Part shown: in pieces, positions 29,294 to 41,007 of the stretch
Numbering within the stretch: the stretch's first letter is position 1
How the letters are laid out: every line of letters begins with the position of its first letter
Source: Zopfochytrium polystomum
Lineage: Eukaryota; Chytridiomycota; Chytridiomycetes; Chytridiales; Chytridiaceae
NCBI GenBank assembly: GCA_025765615.1
Contig: JAIVFJ010000111.1
Span: 62,001 to 126,000, forward strand
Length of the DNA stretch: 64,000 nt
Direction of reading: 5' to 3'
Notes under the pieces: generated by a model
Database searches by the model: none
Seen by the model: only the letters and a program-made list of their open reading frames with translations
Told to the model about the DNA's origin: nothing
Translations under genes and position numbers: made by a program

Positions 29294-31710
29294 TTACGAC
29301 GACGCCGCCGTCGCCGCCGCCTCATCCATCTGCTCCCGCCACCGCCGCTGCGCGGCGATCATATCCAGAAACACCTGTTTGCAAAGCCAACGGGGGGCGG
29401 GGCCCAGGAACATCGTCAGAGTTTCGGCGAGGGCGTGTGTGTGGACATCTCACAATTCCCCCCACCGTCCCGACCCACCCACACACACACACACTCCCAA
29501 ACACACTCCCACACACACACACGCGACTTACAGCGTATTTTGCGTCCAGCAGCCTGCCGAGCGCCGGGTCTTCGTCGGGCAGCACGACCTCGCCCGGCGC
29601 GGCCATCTCCGTCATGGCCCTCCACAGCATCTCCCCGCTGGCGGTCGCCGTCGCCGACGGCGGCGTCCCTTCCCTCCTCTCCACCTTCTCCGTTTCCTCA
29701 ACGGCGCGCCCCGCCACCATGCCCAGCACCGCGGCGCCGAGCGCCACGCTCACGTCCTCGTTCGCCGGCAGCAGCACGGGCAAGCGACACACGGTGGCCA
29801 GGAGCCTCACAAACCGTCTGTTCTTGACGTACCCGCCGCTCAAACACAGCCTCCTCACCTTGCCCGCCTTGTCCGCAGCACTCCGCGTCATCCTCTCCAC
29901 AATCTGCCTCGTCTGGAACGCGAGCGCCTCGATCGCGGCGTGGTAGCGGACGGCGAGGTCCGCGACGGAGGCGTCGAGGGAGAGGCCGGCGAGGACGCCG
30001 CGCATGCGCGGGTCGGCGAGCGGGGAGCGGTTGCCGTGGAAGTCCGGGTAGACGTGGAGGTGGCGGGAGAGGTAGGAGGCGGAGGAGGCGGCGGCGGCGG
30101 CGGCGAGGGAATCGAGGACGCGGTCGAGGGTCGTAAAGTGCGAGTCGTCGTGGGCGAGGGCCGAGAGCCGGCGGAGCTCGCCGGCGGCAGGGTGCGTGTC
30201 GATGAGGAAGTCGATCAGCTTGGTTATTGTGTGTGTGTGTGTGTGTGTGTCGATTGGTTTAGGTGGTGGACAGCAGTCCCATGAAGAACAAAAAGAAAGA
30301 AAAAAAAAATGGAGCACCCCACCAACCTGCCCAGTCGAGCTCTGCCCGCCCTCGCTCATCCACATTCCCGGAAACACGGCGTCGCAGTACGGGCCCCAGA
30401 CGCCGTCGACAAAGGCCGGCTCGGGCGACTGGAGCAGCAGGCAGGTGCTGGTGCCGGCGATGACGGCCATGCTGGCGGCCGCGCCGCCTCCACTGCTTCG
30501 TCCCGGCGACGGCGATCCGAGGCCCGCCGCCTCCTCCTCCGCCGCCGCCGCGCCGACGGTCCCGAGCCACCCCGCGTACGCGTCGATGACGGGACATCCG
30601 ACGGGCAGACCCTGCGGGAGTCCCAGCTCGGCGGCGGCGGCGGCGCAGAGGCCGTCGGCGACGGGGGTGCCTGCGGTCAGCAACCTCCCCCCACCGCCGC
30701 CGCCGTTCTCTTTGTCGTCGTCGTCGTCGCGGAACGAGCCGCCGAGCTGGACAAACCGCTTATCGGCGACGGAGCCGAGGCCGACCTTGGCCAGCAGGTC
30801 CCGCTGCCAGCCCCACGCGTTGGCGGGATCGGCGGCGTGGTCGCCGTCGTCGTCGCCGTCGTCGATGCAGGCGCGGCGGGGGACAAAGCCAAACTTGCAG
30901 ACGAGGCTGCAGGCGGAGCGGGTGTTGCTGGCGCCGGTGGCGCGGTAGGCGAGGTAGTCCGGGAGGTCGAAGAAGCGGCAGGCGTCAAAGAGGCGGGCGG
31001 GCATGCGCTTTTTGAGCCAGAGGATCTTGGGCAGTTGCATTTCCACCTGTGGCCGTCCTCGTCGTCCCGCGCGAGTTTTGTTAAAAAGGGTGTAGCCTGA
31101 CGGATCGGCGATGGGGAAAAGAAAAAAAAAAAAGTACACGCCCACACTCACCGACATGGCCCCGCCGACGAACCGCAGCGCGCGGCTCCCAGTGGCGTTG
31201 ATCAAGTCGGCCTCCTCGACGGCGCGGTGATCCGCCCACAGCACCACGTTCCATTTATCGTCGCCCCACGCATCCGCCGCTCCATCGCCCTCGAACGACG
31301 ACGACGCCGCCGACGGCGACGGCGACACGGCGACGGGTGATCCGTCCTCCCTCACGACGGCGAGGCTGCATGTCGCGTCGAAGCCGATGCCGCGGACCGC
31401 GGCGCGGGCGTCGGGTGGGAGCGCGGCGACGACGGCGCGGACGGCGGCGGCGACGGCGGCCCAGATGTCGTCGGTCGACTGCTCGAGGAGGGTGGCGGTG
31501 GTGGCGTTGTTGTTGGTGACAGTGCGGGTGGCGATCGGGTGGGTCGAGGAGGCGAGGACGACGCCAGAGTCGGAGACGGCGGCGGCGCGGACGGAGCCGG
31601 TGCCGCTGTGGGAATGCGTGTGGAGTTGGTGGCGGTGTGAAGGGAAGGGAAGGCAAGGGGACTCACACGTCGACGCCGATGGAGCAGCACGACGACGGCG
31701 TCGGATTCAT
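29294..31710 (-). CDS. FGGY-family carbohydrate kinase (ribulokinase-like, YDR109C type)
   Basis: Five exons: 31667-31710, 31152-31605, 30327-31046, 29532-30218 and 29294-29374. All introns are GT-AG with matching phases, giving about 661 residues. The 14-codon first exon carries the start of the phosphate-1 motif (SIGVDV), completed by GTGSVRAA in exon 2. GIGFDATCSLAV and WADHRAVEE are hallmarks of the FGGY subgroup that includes yeast YDR109C and human FGGY. VIAGTSTCLL and the C-terminal adenosine motif LSGGYVKNRRFVRLL complete the two actin-like lobes. The expected role is ATP-dependent phosphorylation of a pentulose such as D-ribulose in the cytosol. Oddities: an Asp/Gly-rich acidic insert (near 30700) and a Ser/Gly insert (near 30500) lengthen it beyond the usual 550-ish residues. 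Donor GTTGGT (30321-30326) is weak. Confidence 0.9.
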
Positions 31711-32854
31711 CGCGCACTGTATCGCGAGTGAGTGGGAAGAACGGGCAGGCAGTGGTGTTGAAGCAAGCAAGATTTAGCATGGCGATGAGGATGGCGCTGC
31801 GCCAAGGAAGTGTGTACTCGTTCGTTGTGGAGGGTTGTGTGGGGGGGTTGTGGGGCGGGCAGGTGGTAGGTGAGCTGAGCCAAGGCATGACCTCCTCCTC
31901 CTCCTCCCACGCGATCAAAGAGGGACCGGCGCAGTTGGTGCGGACGGCGAGAGGGATGCGACCTGACGATTGGACCGGGCACCGGCACCAACGGACACGA
32001 CACGACACGACGCGCGGATGGATGGCGGCGGCGGGAAGGGGCGGGAAGGGGCGGGCAGCACAGGTAGATGGATGGGGTTGGGGCCGGCGGGGGGAAGGCC
32101 GGCGAACACACCTGGAGTTGGGCGAACGGCTGGATAGGCAGACAAAAAAAAGGGGCATGTACGTATGAAATGTATGTATGCGCATTCACACACACTGCAC
32201 ATACACTGCACATTGAGCAATGTGCCAAAAACGTACATATCCACAGTACATACCATCCCCATATATACACATGTGTGTTATAGTGTCGGTACGAGCGGCG
32301 CGATCAGCCCGGGCACCACTCGTACGCGAACACGGCCGTCGTCAAGATCCAGAAGTGCCTGAAGCGGCTCAGGGTTACCATGCATGCCTAGTCTGGAAAG
32401 TCATGCTTTACTAGTAGCTATTTTATAACGAACGGGCCAATCGACGAATCGTGCACGACGCATCTGCTGCCGGCCAATGGCTAATTGGACCGAGACAAGA
32501 TTCATTAGCTCCACGCGTGCCCCCCCTGCGCACGGCGGAGGTGGCAGACGGGGGTGGAGGGAGAGAGTGGTGTGAGTTAAAGGATGGATGTAAGGGTACA
32601 CAACAAACAGACACAAGACACAAGGGCGGGGAGCAACACATCGCAAGCAGCTGGCGCAGCAAAGGGGGGCATTAAAATGCAGCAGCAGCAGAGCAAGCAC
32701 AATCACAAACAGAAAGAGAAGGAGACCATTAAACGACCAATTCGACCCTCGTCGTCGTCCACGCACATACAACGCCCCAAACCGCCTGAAGAAAAGGAGA
32801 GGAAAAAAGGGGGAATGCTTCTTCCTCACGCCGGAGCCGACCCCCCAATCAAAC
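31711..32854. other. Intergenic spacer with possible orphan exon
   Basis: Mostly unassigned. After TTATAG at about 32279-32284 there is a short codon-like G+C-rich stretch on the plus strand (32285-32392), open to TAG and ending KIQKCLKRLRVTMHA. It could be a last exon or a gene fragment, but nothing upstream pairs with it. The rest carries the presumed promoters of the FGGY gene (left) and low-complexity DNA. Confidence 0.35.
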
Positions 32855-33808
32855 TCAGTAGCAGCCGGCGTAGTACTGTTGGTCCTGGTAGCAGAGCGGG
32901 CCCTGGTCGGTGGTCAGGTACTGCGAGCCTGCGCCGCCGTCCTGGCACGTGGCAGCAATGTACTTTGACCCGTCGCAGTACTTGTACGACCCGCTGGTGC
33001 CGTCGGCGCCGATGCAGTACGTGTCGCCCTTGTAGGAGCACGAGCCGAGCGATGTGGGCGTGGACGTGGCGGTGCCCTTTGTCGTTGACGTAGTCTTTGT
33101 GGCGGTGGTGGTGGCCGCGGTCTTTGTGGACGCCGAGTTCTTTGGGTACGACACGGTGCCGGAGCACGTGTCGGACTCTGAGAACGAGGCCGCTTTCGCG
33201 ACGGCGCCGCCGCCGACGCCGAGCAGCGACAGGCGGGCCTCGGTGAGCACGCCCGAGGTGCACTGGAGGCCGACGGCGATGCCCGGGTAGGCGGCGGTGA
33301 TGGCGGAGCGGATCTTTGTGGCGGAGTAGGAGCCGCCGGGGGTGATGCCGGCGGCGGCGAGCGGGGCGTAGAGGTCGAATTTGGCGCGCAGGGCGAGGGC
33401 GTCCGAGAAGAACTGCACGAGGTCAGCGCCCTTTGAAGTGCCAGTGCATGACGTGTCGGCGGGCGAGTAGCACGTGCCGTGCTTCCCCCACTCGTGGTTC
33501 CAGAAAGTGTTGTAGTCCCCGGCTGTGTTTGTTGTGTTTTGTGTTTTTGTGTGGGAGGGTCATCGTTGATTAGTTAATAAAAAGAAAAAAACTTAAAAAT
33601 AAAAATAAAATCAAATCAAAACACGCACACGACGAGATCCAGTACGTCAGCATGTCGCTGTAGATGGACGACGACTGGATACGCGACTGCGTGTCCGTGT
33701 ACTGGCGCGACGAGTCGCACGTCGACACCTGGCTGCCGCTGCAGCTGTCAGGCCAAAGCCCATCTGTCATTATTACAATTATTGTTATTGTTGTTATCAG
33801 TGTGGTTT

Positions 33809-33839
<31 letters not shown>

Positions 33840-34196
33840 GGTTTGGTTCGATGGTTCGATGGTTCGATGGTTTGATGGTTTGATGGTTCGATGGTTTGGT
33901 GGTGTTTTGTTGGTTCAGACGCACAAGACGCAGACAAAAAAAACAAACAAACAGTCAATCAAATCAAACACACTCAACGAAGCGTCCAAGCGTTCGACGG
34001 CGCGCCCGCCAGCACGCCCGACGAGCACGACGTCGACTGGCAGTACCCGGGCAGCCACTGCAGCGCGAGCACAAGCTCGCCGTTCGTCGGCACGCAGCAC
34101 GAGCTGGCCGACGACGACCCGCACGCCACCGTCGTCGCTGAGCACGTCGCGCGGCGCAGCAGCAGCGGGCTGCTGCTCATGTCCGCCGACACGGCC

Positions 34197-34227
<31 letters not shown>

Positions 34228-34258
34228 AGAGGAGGACGGAGAGGGCGGTGTGCACCAT
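32855..34258 (-). CDS. Secreted ribonuclease T2 with Thr-rich linker and C-terminal Cys domain
   Basis: Three exons: 33979-34258, 33629-33763 and 32855-33522. Donors are GTTGAG and GTGCGT, acceptors CAG; phases agree and give 360 residues. An Ala-rich signal peptide is followed by QWLPGYC. The two catalytic blocks are split by introns: CAS1 WTLHGLWPDSC (made by joining exons 1 and 2) and CAS2 FWNHEWGKHGTC (exon 3), with both histidines, Glu and Lys present. Known: RNase T2 cleaves single-stranded RNA through 2',3'-cyclic phosphates in vacuole or medium. After the enzyme domain (ending about residue 265) a Thr-rich linker leads to a roughly 60-residue domain with six cysteines (CSYKGDTYC...YKYCDGSKY...CQDGG) that I cannot name; it may bind carbohydrate or wall. 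Nutrient scavenging is the likely role. Confidence 0.92.
33842..33900 (+). repeat. GGTTCGAT octamer tandem repeat inside the RNase T2 first intron
   Basis: About seven copies of GGTTCGAT/GGTTTGAT next to a T-rich tract. Confidence 0.85.
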
Positions 34259-35734
34259 TTTTTGCTTGCTTCTTGCTGTGTGCGTGTTGGGGGAAAGTCG
34301 ATTGCGATGCGTTCACTGCTGGGAAACTGCGTCGCGTGTGTGTGTGTGAGTTGCGTGGGGGAAAAAAGTGTGCGTGTGCGTGTGTTACGTATACGGGATG
34401 GGTGTGTTTTGTGGGGGCTTGTTTGCTGTCGGACGATGAGGGGAGCGGGGGCTTCCTATGAGGGATTGCCGAGCAGCAACGAGAAACCAGCAGGGGGGAT
34501 GTGTACTATGAGGTAACGAGAGCGGGCTATGAGGTGCGAGGGTTGAGGGGACGGGAAGGACCCGGAGTCGGTCGATCTGGGGAGGTGGAGGAACGGAGCA
34601 CGCGTTGGGCGATGCGGAGCAATCCGGTCCTTTAAATACGGGAAGTGTCTGCCAAATCAGTCAATCCATATCATCACATCGATCTGTCTGTCTGTCTGTC
34701 TGTGCGCCAGTCCTAGCCTCCCAATTAAGCGCAAGCGACGACGGCACGCGCGCTCTTTTTTCTTTGTTCCTTCCTTGCTTTCGGGAGCGCCCACCGTCCG
34801 TGCCGCGTTGCCTGTCTGTTTGTTACCCCCCCAATGAAACCGCCTCGCCGACGCACACGCGATGCCGCGTCTGTCCCTTCCCCTATTGCCTGTTTTCACT
34901 CTATCTTATCGCGCCACCCCGCGTGGGTGCTCCTTTTCGTTGCGTGCATGGCCGGATCGAGTGTGTGTAGTTTCCAAAAACGAACAAGCGGGACGGCTTG
35001 TTTTGAGCAGAGATACGCGAGACAGACAGACACATAGGCAGACAGACAGACAGACAGACAAACAGACAAACAAGGAGTCAGACAAAAACAGACAAAACTT
35101 TTTAGCGATGGTATCTAGCAGCACGTGCGCCAAGAAAAAAAAAAAACAATTCGCTGCTGGGTGTACTCTCTGGTTGACTAATCCGGAAATCGCGGTGAGA
35201 GAGAGGCAGAGACGACTCCCACCGACGACGCCCACGCCCTTTGCTTGTGTTCCGCCGAACATCGCTGGCGCCGTTCGTTGATCGATCAATTCCCCACCCC
35301 CCCGCGGGACACTTCTTCGCTCACGTTCTCAATGAATGCCTGCTAACGTCGCAAACAACCTGGTGTTCCTTTCACCGCTGTGCCTTCCCATCCTGTTGTG
35401 AAGGGCCAGGCAGCCACGACGGGCACCCTGGCGTGTTGCTCTTTTTTGTGCAGCACTCATTTCTGATTGGCATTTTGTTGTGTCTGCAACTGATGACAAG
35501 ACAGTCACACTTGGGGATGCATCCAGAAGCACGAGCTGTTGGGACACTCTGATTTTGATCAGCAGTATTCAGTCTTTTTGGGCAGTTTCATTAACGCTGT
35601 CAACCGAAAAATTGGTTGTCGGTTGTTTCGGTTGTTTCGCCATTTATCTAGCCTGCCAAATACAGTAAATTTTGGATTCGAACAAGCCTGTATATTCAAC
35701 AAACAGAGGCAAAGGAGATACTGTTATTCATTTT
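34259..35734. other. Intergenic spacer left of chromovirus copy 2
   Basis: GT-rich and (TGTC)n/(AGAC)n tracts (34680-34704, 35031-35075), then unassigned sequence. No gene recognised. Confidence 0.5.
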
Positions 35735-36033
35735 TGTTATGAATCACCCTCTGGAAACCTCTGGAACCTTCTAGAACATTCCTTCATGGAATCTTGTGGA
35801 ACCTTCTGGAACCATCTTTGCTTTCCTGACTTGTCTTGTTGTCATTGGTATCATTGTATTACTAATTGCTCTTTCTGGAACTTTCTTTGAGACTTGACAA
35901 GGAAGACTCTCAAAAGGTATAAAAGGGGGATGGGGAGCCCGTCCCATCCCTCAAGTGAATTATTGTTTCCAATACAATCATCACTCCTCTCAGTTCCTTG
36001 TCTGCCTTGTCCTGTCCTGCCCTGTTCCTGACA
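35735..36033 (+). repeat. 5' LTR of chromovirus copy 2
   Basis: TGTTATGAATC...TTCCTGACA. It keeps shorter GAA/TTC pentamer arrays, TATAAAA and AAGTGAATTAT, and lacks a 9-bp tandem unit present in the 3' LTR. Confidence 0.93.
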
Positions 36034-36035
36034 TC

Positions 36036-36046
36036 ATAATTCACTT
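36036..36046 (+). other. Primer-binding site of copy 2
   Basis: ATAATTCACTT two bases inside the LTR, again the reverse complement of AAGTGAATTAT in the LTR. Same geometry as copy 1. Confidence 0.7.
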
Positions 36047-36073
36047 CACCCTCTCCTACTACTCTCTGCCATC

Positions 36074-38395
36074 ATGTCTGACCCAAACAACACCTTCCCT
36101 GATGCAACTGCCTTCCAAGCCTTGATGGACCAATTACAAGCCCTTTCAAGACAGACACACCAACTTCAAGAACAAGTCCTTCACTAGCAGCACCAGCTTC
36201 AACAACAGCTTCACCAACAAGAACATCAAGCTCTTCCCCTGCCCCAAGCCAACCAAGCAAGAGAGCCCAAGGTTCCCAGCCCTGACAAGTTCACTGGGCT
36301 GGCCAAAGACCTTAGGAACTTTATGGCCACTGTGGAGAATGTCATCCTTCTCCAACCTTCAAGATTTCCCAGTGAGCAAGTCAAGGTTCTTTTCACAAGC
36401 ACCCTCCTGTCTGGTCAAGCTCAATCATGGTACCGGTCTCTCCCAAGCACACCCACCACCCTGCAAGAGCTCTCGGAAGGGCTGGAGGCTACCTTTGGTG
36501 ACCCCTACGCATCTTGGACAGCAAGATCCAAGCTCAAGCATATCAAGCAAGGAAAGCAATCTTGTGTGGCCTATACCAACCAATTCAAGCAACTAGCCAG
36601 AGACTCTGGATACAATGATGCAGCTCTGATGGAGCTGTACCATGATGGTCTCCATGAGTCTATCCAAGACTTGCTCTCCCAGTCTCTGCACATCCCTGAG
36701 ACCTTGGAAGAGTACGTTCTCCTTGCCATCAAGATTGACAACAGACTCTACTCCAAGAGGCTGAAGCAAAGACAAGTAGGAACTACATCAAGGCCTACCC
36801 CAGTCCCTCAAGCTCTTACAGTTCCTGAACCCATGCAAGTGGATGCAGTTGAGACACTTCCTAAGGGTCCTCTGAGCCAAGAGGAGAAAACAAGGAGGGC
36901 CCAGCAGGGACTGTGTTTCTACTGTGGCTCCAAGGAGCGCTCTGTCAAGGACTGCCCAAGGAAGAAGCACCCCAAACTCCCAGGTCCAGGCTCACTGAGG
37001 GGCAATTCCCTGGACCCTTCTCCAAGCTGCCCCTGCTTCATCACCACCACCAGCACCACAAACACCTCAGATTCCAAGCTCCACCAACTCACCATGGATG
37101 TCAAGATTCAACTCTCACCCAAGTCAACCATCACAACCAAGGCCCTTATAGACTCTGGATCATTCTGCAACATCATTGATGCCACCCTTGTCAAGCCTTG
37201 CCCCATTCCAACCATCAAGAAATCCACACCCCTCAAGGTCCACTTTGCCAATCATGCTCTGTTCAAGGAAATCAGCCATGAAACCAAGCAAAACCTCCAC
37301 ATCCAAGGCTTTCCACCATCCATGGTCAACCTGGAAGTATTGGATCTTGGCTCACCCACATTCTCTGTCATCCTGGGATTACCATGGCTGCAAGCCCAGA
37401 ACCCTGCCATTGATTGGGTCACTGGTCAAGTCCAACCTCCACCAATTGGAACAGCCACCCAAAACTCAAGTGAAGCCTCCAAGTCTCATGCTCGCAAGTC
37501 CTTGATTCAAGGTTCACAGCCAAGTATCAAAGGTCAACCACCAAAGACAACTCCAGTGTCAACCTGCAGTTCACAAATCCCAGCCAAGACTCAAGTTCCA
37601 CAGTTCACAGTTCACAGTCAAGATTCAAGTAGAGCTTATAGAGCTCACAGTCATGACCAAGACTCTAGTTCACAGAACCCACAGTCAAAGATTCAAGTAC
37701 CACAGTTCACAGTCCACATTCAAGATTCAAGTTCCACAGCTCACAGTCTTTGCCAAGAACAGGACTCTCAGTCAAAGATTCAAGAATCACAGTTCCCAGT
37801 CAAGAATTCAAGCCCCACTGCTGAAGAGCACAGCAACCTGGACCCATCAGACCTTTTGCTGGCATCCAAGCTACCAAAAGAATATCTCCCTTATGCTGAT
37901 GTGTTTTCCAAGACCAAGGCAGACCTGCTACCAGCTCAGAGGCCTTATGACTGTGAAATCCCACTCAAGGATGAAACTTGCAGCCCACCTTTCAAGCCAC
38001 TGTACCACCTCTCTCCACCAGAAGCCAAGGCCCTCCAAGAATACATTGAAGAAATGCTGAACAAGGGATTCATCCAACCTTCCAAGTCACCAGCTGGAGC
38101 TCCCATCTTTTTTGTCAAGAAGAAGGATGGGGGACTGAGACCCTGCGTGGACTACAGAGATCTCAATGAGATGACAGTCAAGAACCGCTATCCACTGCCT
38201 CTCATCTCTGAATTACTGGACAAACTGAGCCATGCAAGGATATTTTCCAAGATTGACCTCAGAGGTGCCTACAATTTGGTCAGAATTAAGCCCCAGGATC
38301 AATGGAAGACTGCCTTCAGATGCAAATATGGTCACTTTGAGTACTTGGTCATGCCCTTTGGACTTACCAATGCTCAGCTATTTTCCAAGGCATGA
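36074..38395 (+). pseudogene. Copy 2 gag-protease-RT segment, broken
   Basis: Starts with the same MSDPNNTF as copy 1. TAG at 36185-36187 replaces a Gln codon at position 38 in the Gln-rich region. Past the zinc knuckle ([14 protein letters not shown], His replaced by Arg), an extra C puts gag and protease in one frame, so no frameshift is needed here. The protease ([12 protein letters not shown]) and the RT N-terminal half are readable. A missing C near 38373 ends the frame before YLDD. The linker repeats are longer than in copy 1. Confidence 0.9.
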
Positions 38396-40236
38396 TGAAT
38401 GACATCTTCAGGGATATTCTGGACCTTTTTGTCATTGTCTACCTGGATGATATCCTGGTATTTTCGTCTGACACTGCAAGCCATATGGGACATGTCAAGA
38501 CTGTCTTGGAGAGACTCAGACAGCATCACCTCTATGCAAAGCTGGAGAAGTGTGAATTCCACAAGACCTCCATTGAGTTTTTGGGGTTCATTGTGTCTGA
38601 CAAAGGGATCTCCATGGCACCAGACAAGATCCAAACTATTCTTGAATGGAAGGCTCCAAATTCCATCAAGGATGTTCAAAGCTTCCTTGGGTTTTGCAAC
38701 TTCTACAGAACCTTCATTGCCAACTATTCTGCCATAGCCAAGCCTCTCACTGATCTCACCAAGAAGACCACCAAGTTTGAATGGACCCCAGCAGCAGAGC
38801 AAGCCTGGCTAGCTCTTAAGACAGCAACCACAAGTGCACCACTCCTTAAGCATGTGGATCCCTTGCTTCCCTTCACCTTGGAAACTGATGCCTCAGACTA
38901 TGCCCTCAGTGCTGTTCTGTCCCAGCCAAGCTCTCAGGACCCCTCTGCTCCTCTGCATCCAGTGGCATATTACTCCAGGAAGCTGAACAGTGCTGAGTGT
39001 AACTACACAGTCCATGACAAGGAGTTGCTTGCAATTGTGGAAGCATTCAAATTCTGGAGACACTACTTGGCTGGTTCTAAAGGCATCTCTGTCTATTCTG
39101 ATCACAAGAACCTCACCTTCTTCAGGGCAAGGAGGTTGCTCAAGCAGAGGCATGCCAGGTGGGCTGAACTGCTCTCTGAGTATGACTTTAAGCTGTGCTA
39201 TTCTCCTGGCCACCTTAACACTGTGGCTGATGCCCTGTCAAGAAGAACAGACCTTGCACCTGAAGGGGGAGATGGTTTCACCCCACCATCCAAGACACAC
39301 CTTTCATTGCTTCCTGACAGTGTGTGGGCCCATGCTATTTCCAAGGACCCCAAGCCTCACAAGATTCAAATCAGCCAAGAGGAGGAAAAACTTGAGATAC
39401 TCAAGACAAGGCATGATGCAGCAACAGCTGGACACCCAGGAGAGCACAAGACATATGAGCTTGTTTCCAGAGACTTCTACTGGCCAGGCATGAGGAAGTA
39501 CATCAAGAACTATGTCAGCAGCTGTGAAACCTGTCAAAGAAACAAATCCAGCAGACACAAGCCCTATGGACTTCTGGAGCCCCTCCCAATTGCCATCAGC
39601 CCTTGGTCATCAATATCCATGGACTTCATTGTGAAACTGCCCCCATCCCATGGATTTGACTCTATCCTTGTTGTCATCTGCAGAAGGACAAAGTTGGCCC
39701 ATTTTATCCCCTGCACTGAGAATATAGATGCACAAGGAACAGCAGACCTGTTTTTGCAGCACATATTCAGGCTCCATGGGCTGCCTCAGTCAATCATCAG
39801 TGACAGAGGACCTCAGTTCAGATCTCAATTTTGGAAAGCACTCACAGCAGCCCTTGGAATCAAGTCTCAACTGTCAACTGCTTATCACCCTCAGACTGAT
39901 GGACAAACAGAAAGAACAAACCAGACTCTGGAGCAGTATTTGAGGTGCTATGTCAGCTATCAACAGGATGATTGGCCCACCCTCCTTCCGCTGGCAGAAT
40001 TTGCTCTCAACAATTCTCTCCACTCAAGCACCCAGCTATCTCCTTTCTTTGCAACCTATGGCTTCAATCCAAGAGGAGATCTTCTGGGACAAGAGACCCT
40101 ATCCAATGTCCAAGCTCCTGCTGTGGCTTCACACTTGCATAAGCTCAAGATCATCAGCATCCTTCCTGGACTCCACCCTGAAGCAAGCCCAAGAAGATGC
40201 CTCAAGATTCGCCAACACTCACAGAATGGACCATGA
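38392..40236 (+). pseudogene. Copy 2 RT C-terminal half, RNase H and integrase segment
   Basis: Open from [12 protein letters not shown] through YLDD, RNase H and the integrase zinc finger and DDE core (SMDFIVKLPP, ISDRGPQF, TDGQTERTNQ). An extra T near 40160 shifts it to a stop at 40236. Residues closely track copy 1. Confidence 0.9.
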
Positions 40237-40695
40237 CCTTGCTGTGGGTCAGCAAGTTTGGCTTCTGAGGAAGAACTTGCAGACCAAAAGACCAAGTCCC
40301 AAGCTAGACAACCTCAAGTTGGGACCTTTCAAGATCTTGGAGCAAATCAATCCAGTCACCTTCAAGCTGGATCTCCCTGCATCCATGAAGATCCACCCAG
40401 TTTTCCATGTCAGCCTTTTGGAGAAGTTTGTGGCCAATTCCATTCCAGGCAGAGTTGTTCCTCCTCCTCCTCCAGTTGAGGTAGAAGGTGAAGAGGAATT
40501 TGAAGGTTGAACAAATCTTGGATGCCAAGATGGTTTGGAAGGACACTCAAGTTCCTTGTCAAGTGGAAAGGTTACTCAGATGCTGACAACACCTGGGAAC
40601 CTGAGTCAAACCTCACTCACTGCCAAGACCTTCTGCTCAAGTTCAAGACCAGGTACCCCACCAAGTTGCAGAAGAGGCCTAAAAGGGGGAGATGA
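40237..40695 (+). pseudogene. Copy 2 integrase tail and chromodomain segment
   Basis: The GPF module and the chromodomain (LVKWKGYSDADNTWEP) are readable, but two extra A bases (about 40504 and 40531) break the frame between them. It ends at the TGA next to the 3' LTR with the polypurine tract AAAAGGGGGAGA. Confidence 0.88.
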
Positions 40696-41002
40696 TGTTA
40701 TGAATCACCCTCTGGAAACCTCTGGAACTTCTAGAACATTCCTTCATGGAACCTTGTGGAACCTTCTGGAACCTTCTTTGCTTTCCTGACTTGTCTTGTT
40801 GTCATTGGTATCATTGGTATCATTGTATTACTAATTGCTCTTTCTGGAACTTTCTTTGAGACTTGACAAGGAAGACTCTCAAAAGGTATAAAAGGGGGAT
40901 GGGGGACCTGTCCCATCCCTCAAGTGAATTATTGTTTCCAATACAATCATCACTCCTCTCAGTTCCTTGTCTGCCTTGTCCTGTCCTGCCCTGTTCCTGA
41001 CA
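40696..41002 (+). repeat. 3' LTR of chromovirus copy 2
   Basis: 307 bp, TGTTATG...CCTGACA, followed by ATTTT. Confidence 0.93.
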
Positions 41003-41007
41003 ATTTT

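Larger units (their letters stand above)
35735..41002 (+). mobile_element. Ty3/gypsy chromovirus, copy 2 (full length, inactivated)
   Basis: 5268 bp on the plus strand. LTRs at 35735-36033 (299 bp) and 40696-41002 (307 bp), target duplication ATTTT at 35730-35734 and 41003-41007. Same family as 7778-13082. The LTRs differ by several substitutions and two small indels, so it is older. Coding sequence is broken by one nonsense change and at least four 1-nt indels. Confidence 0.95.
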
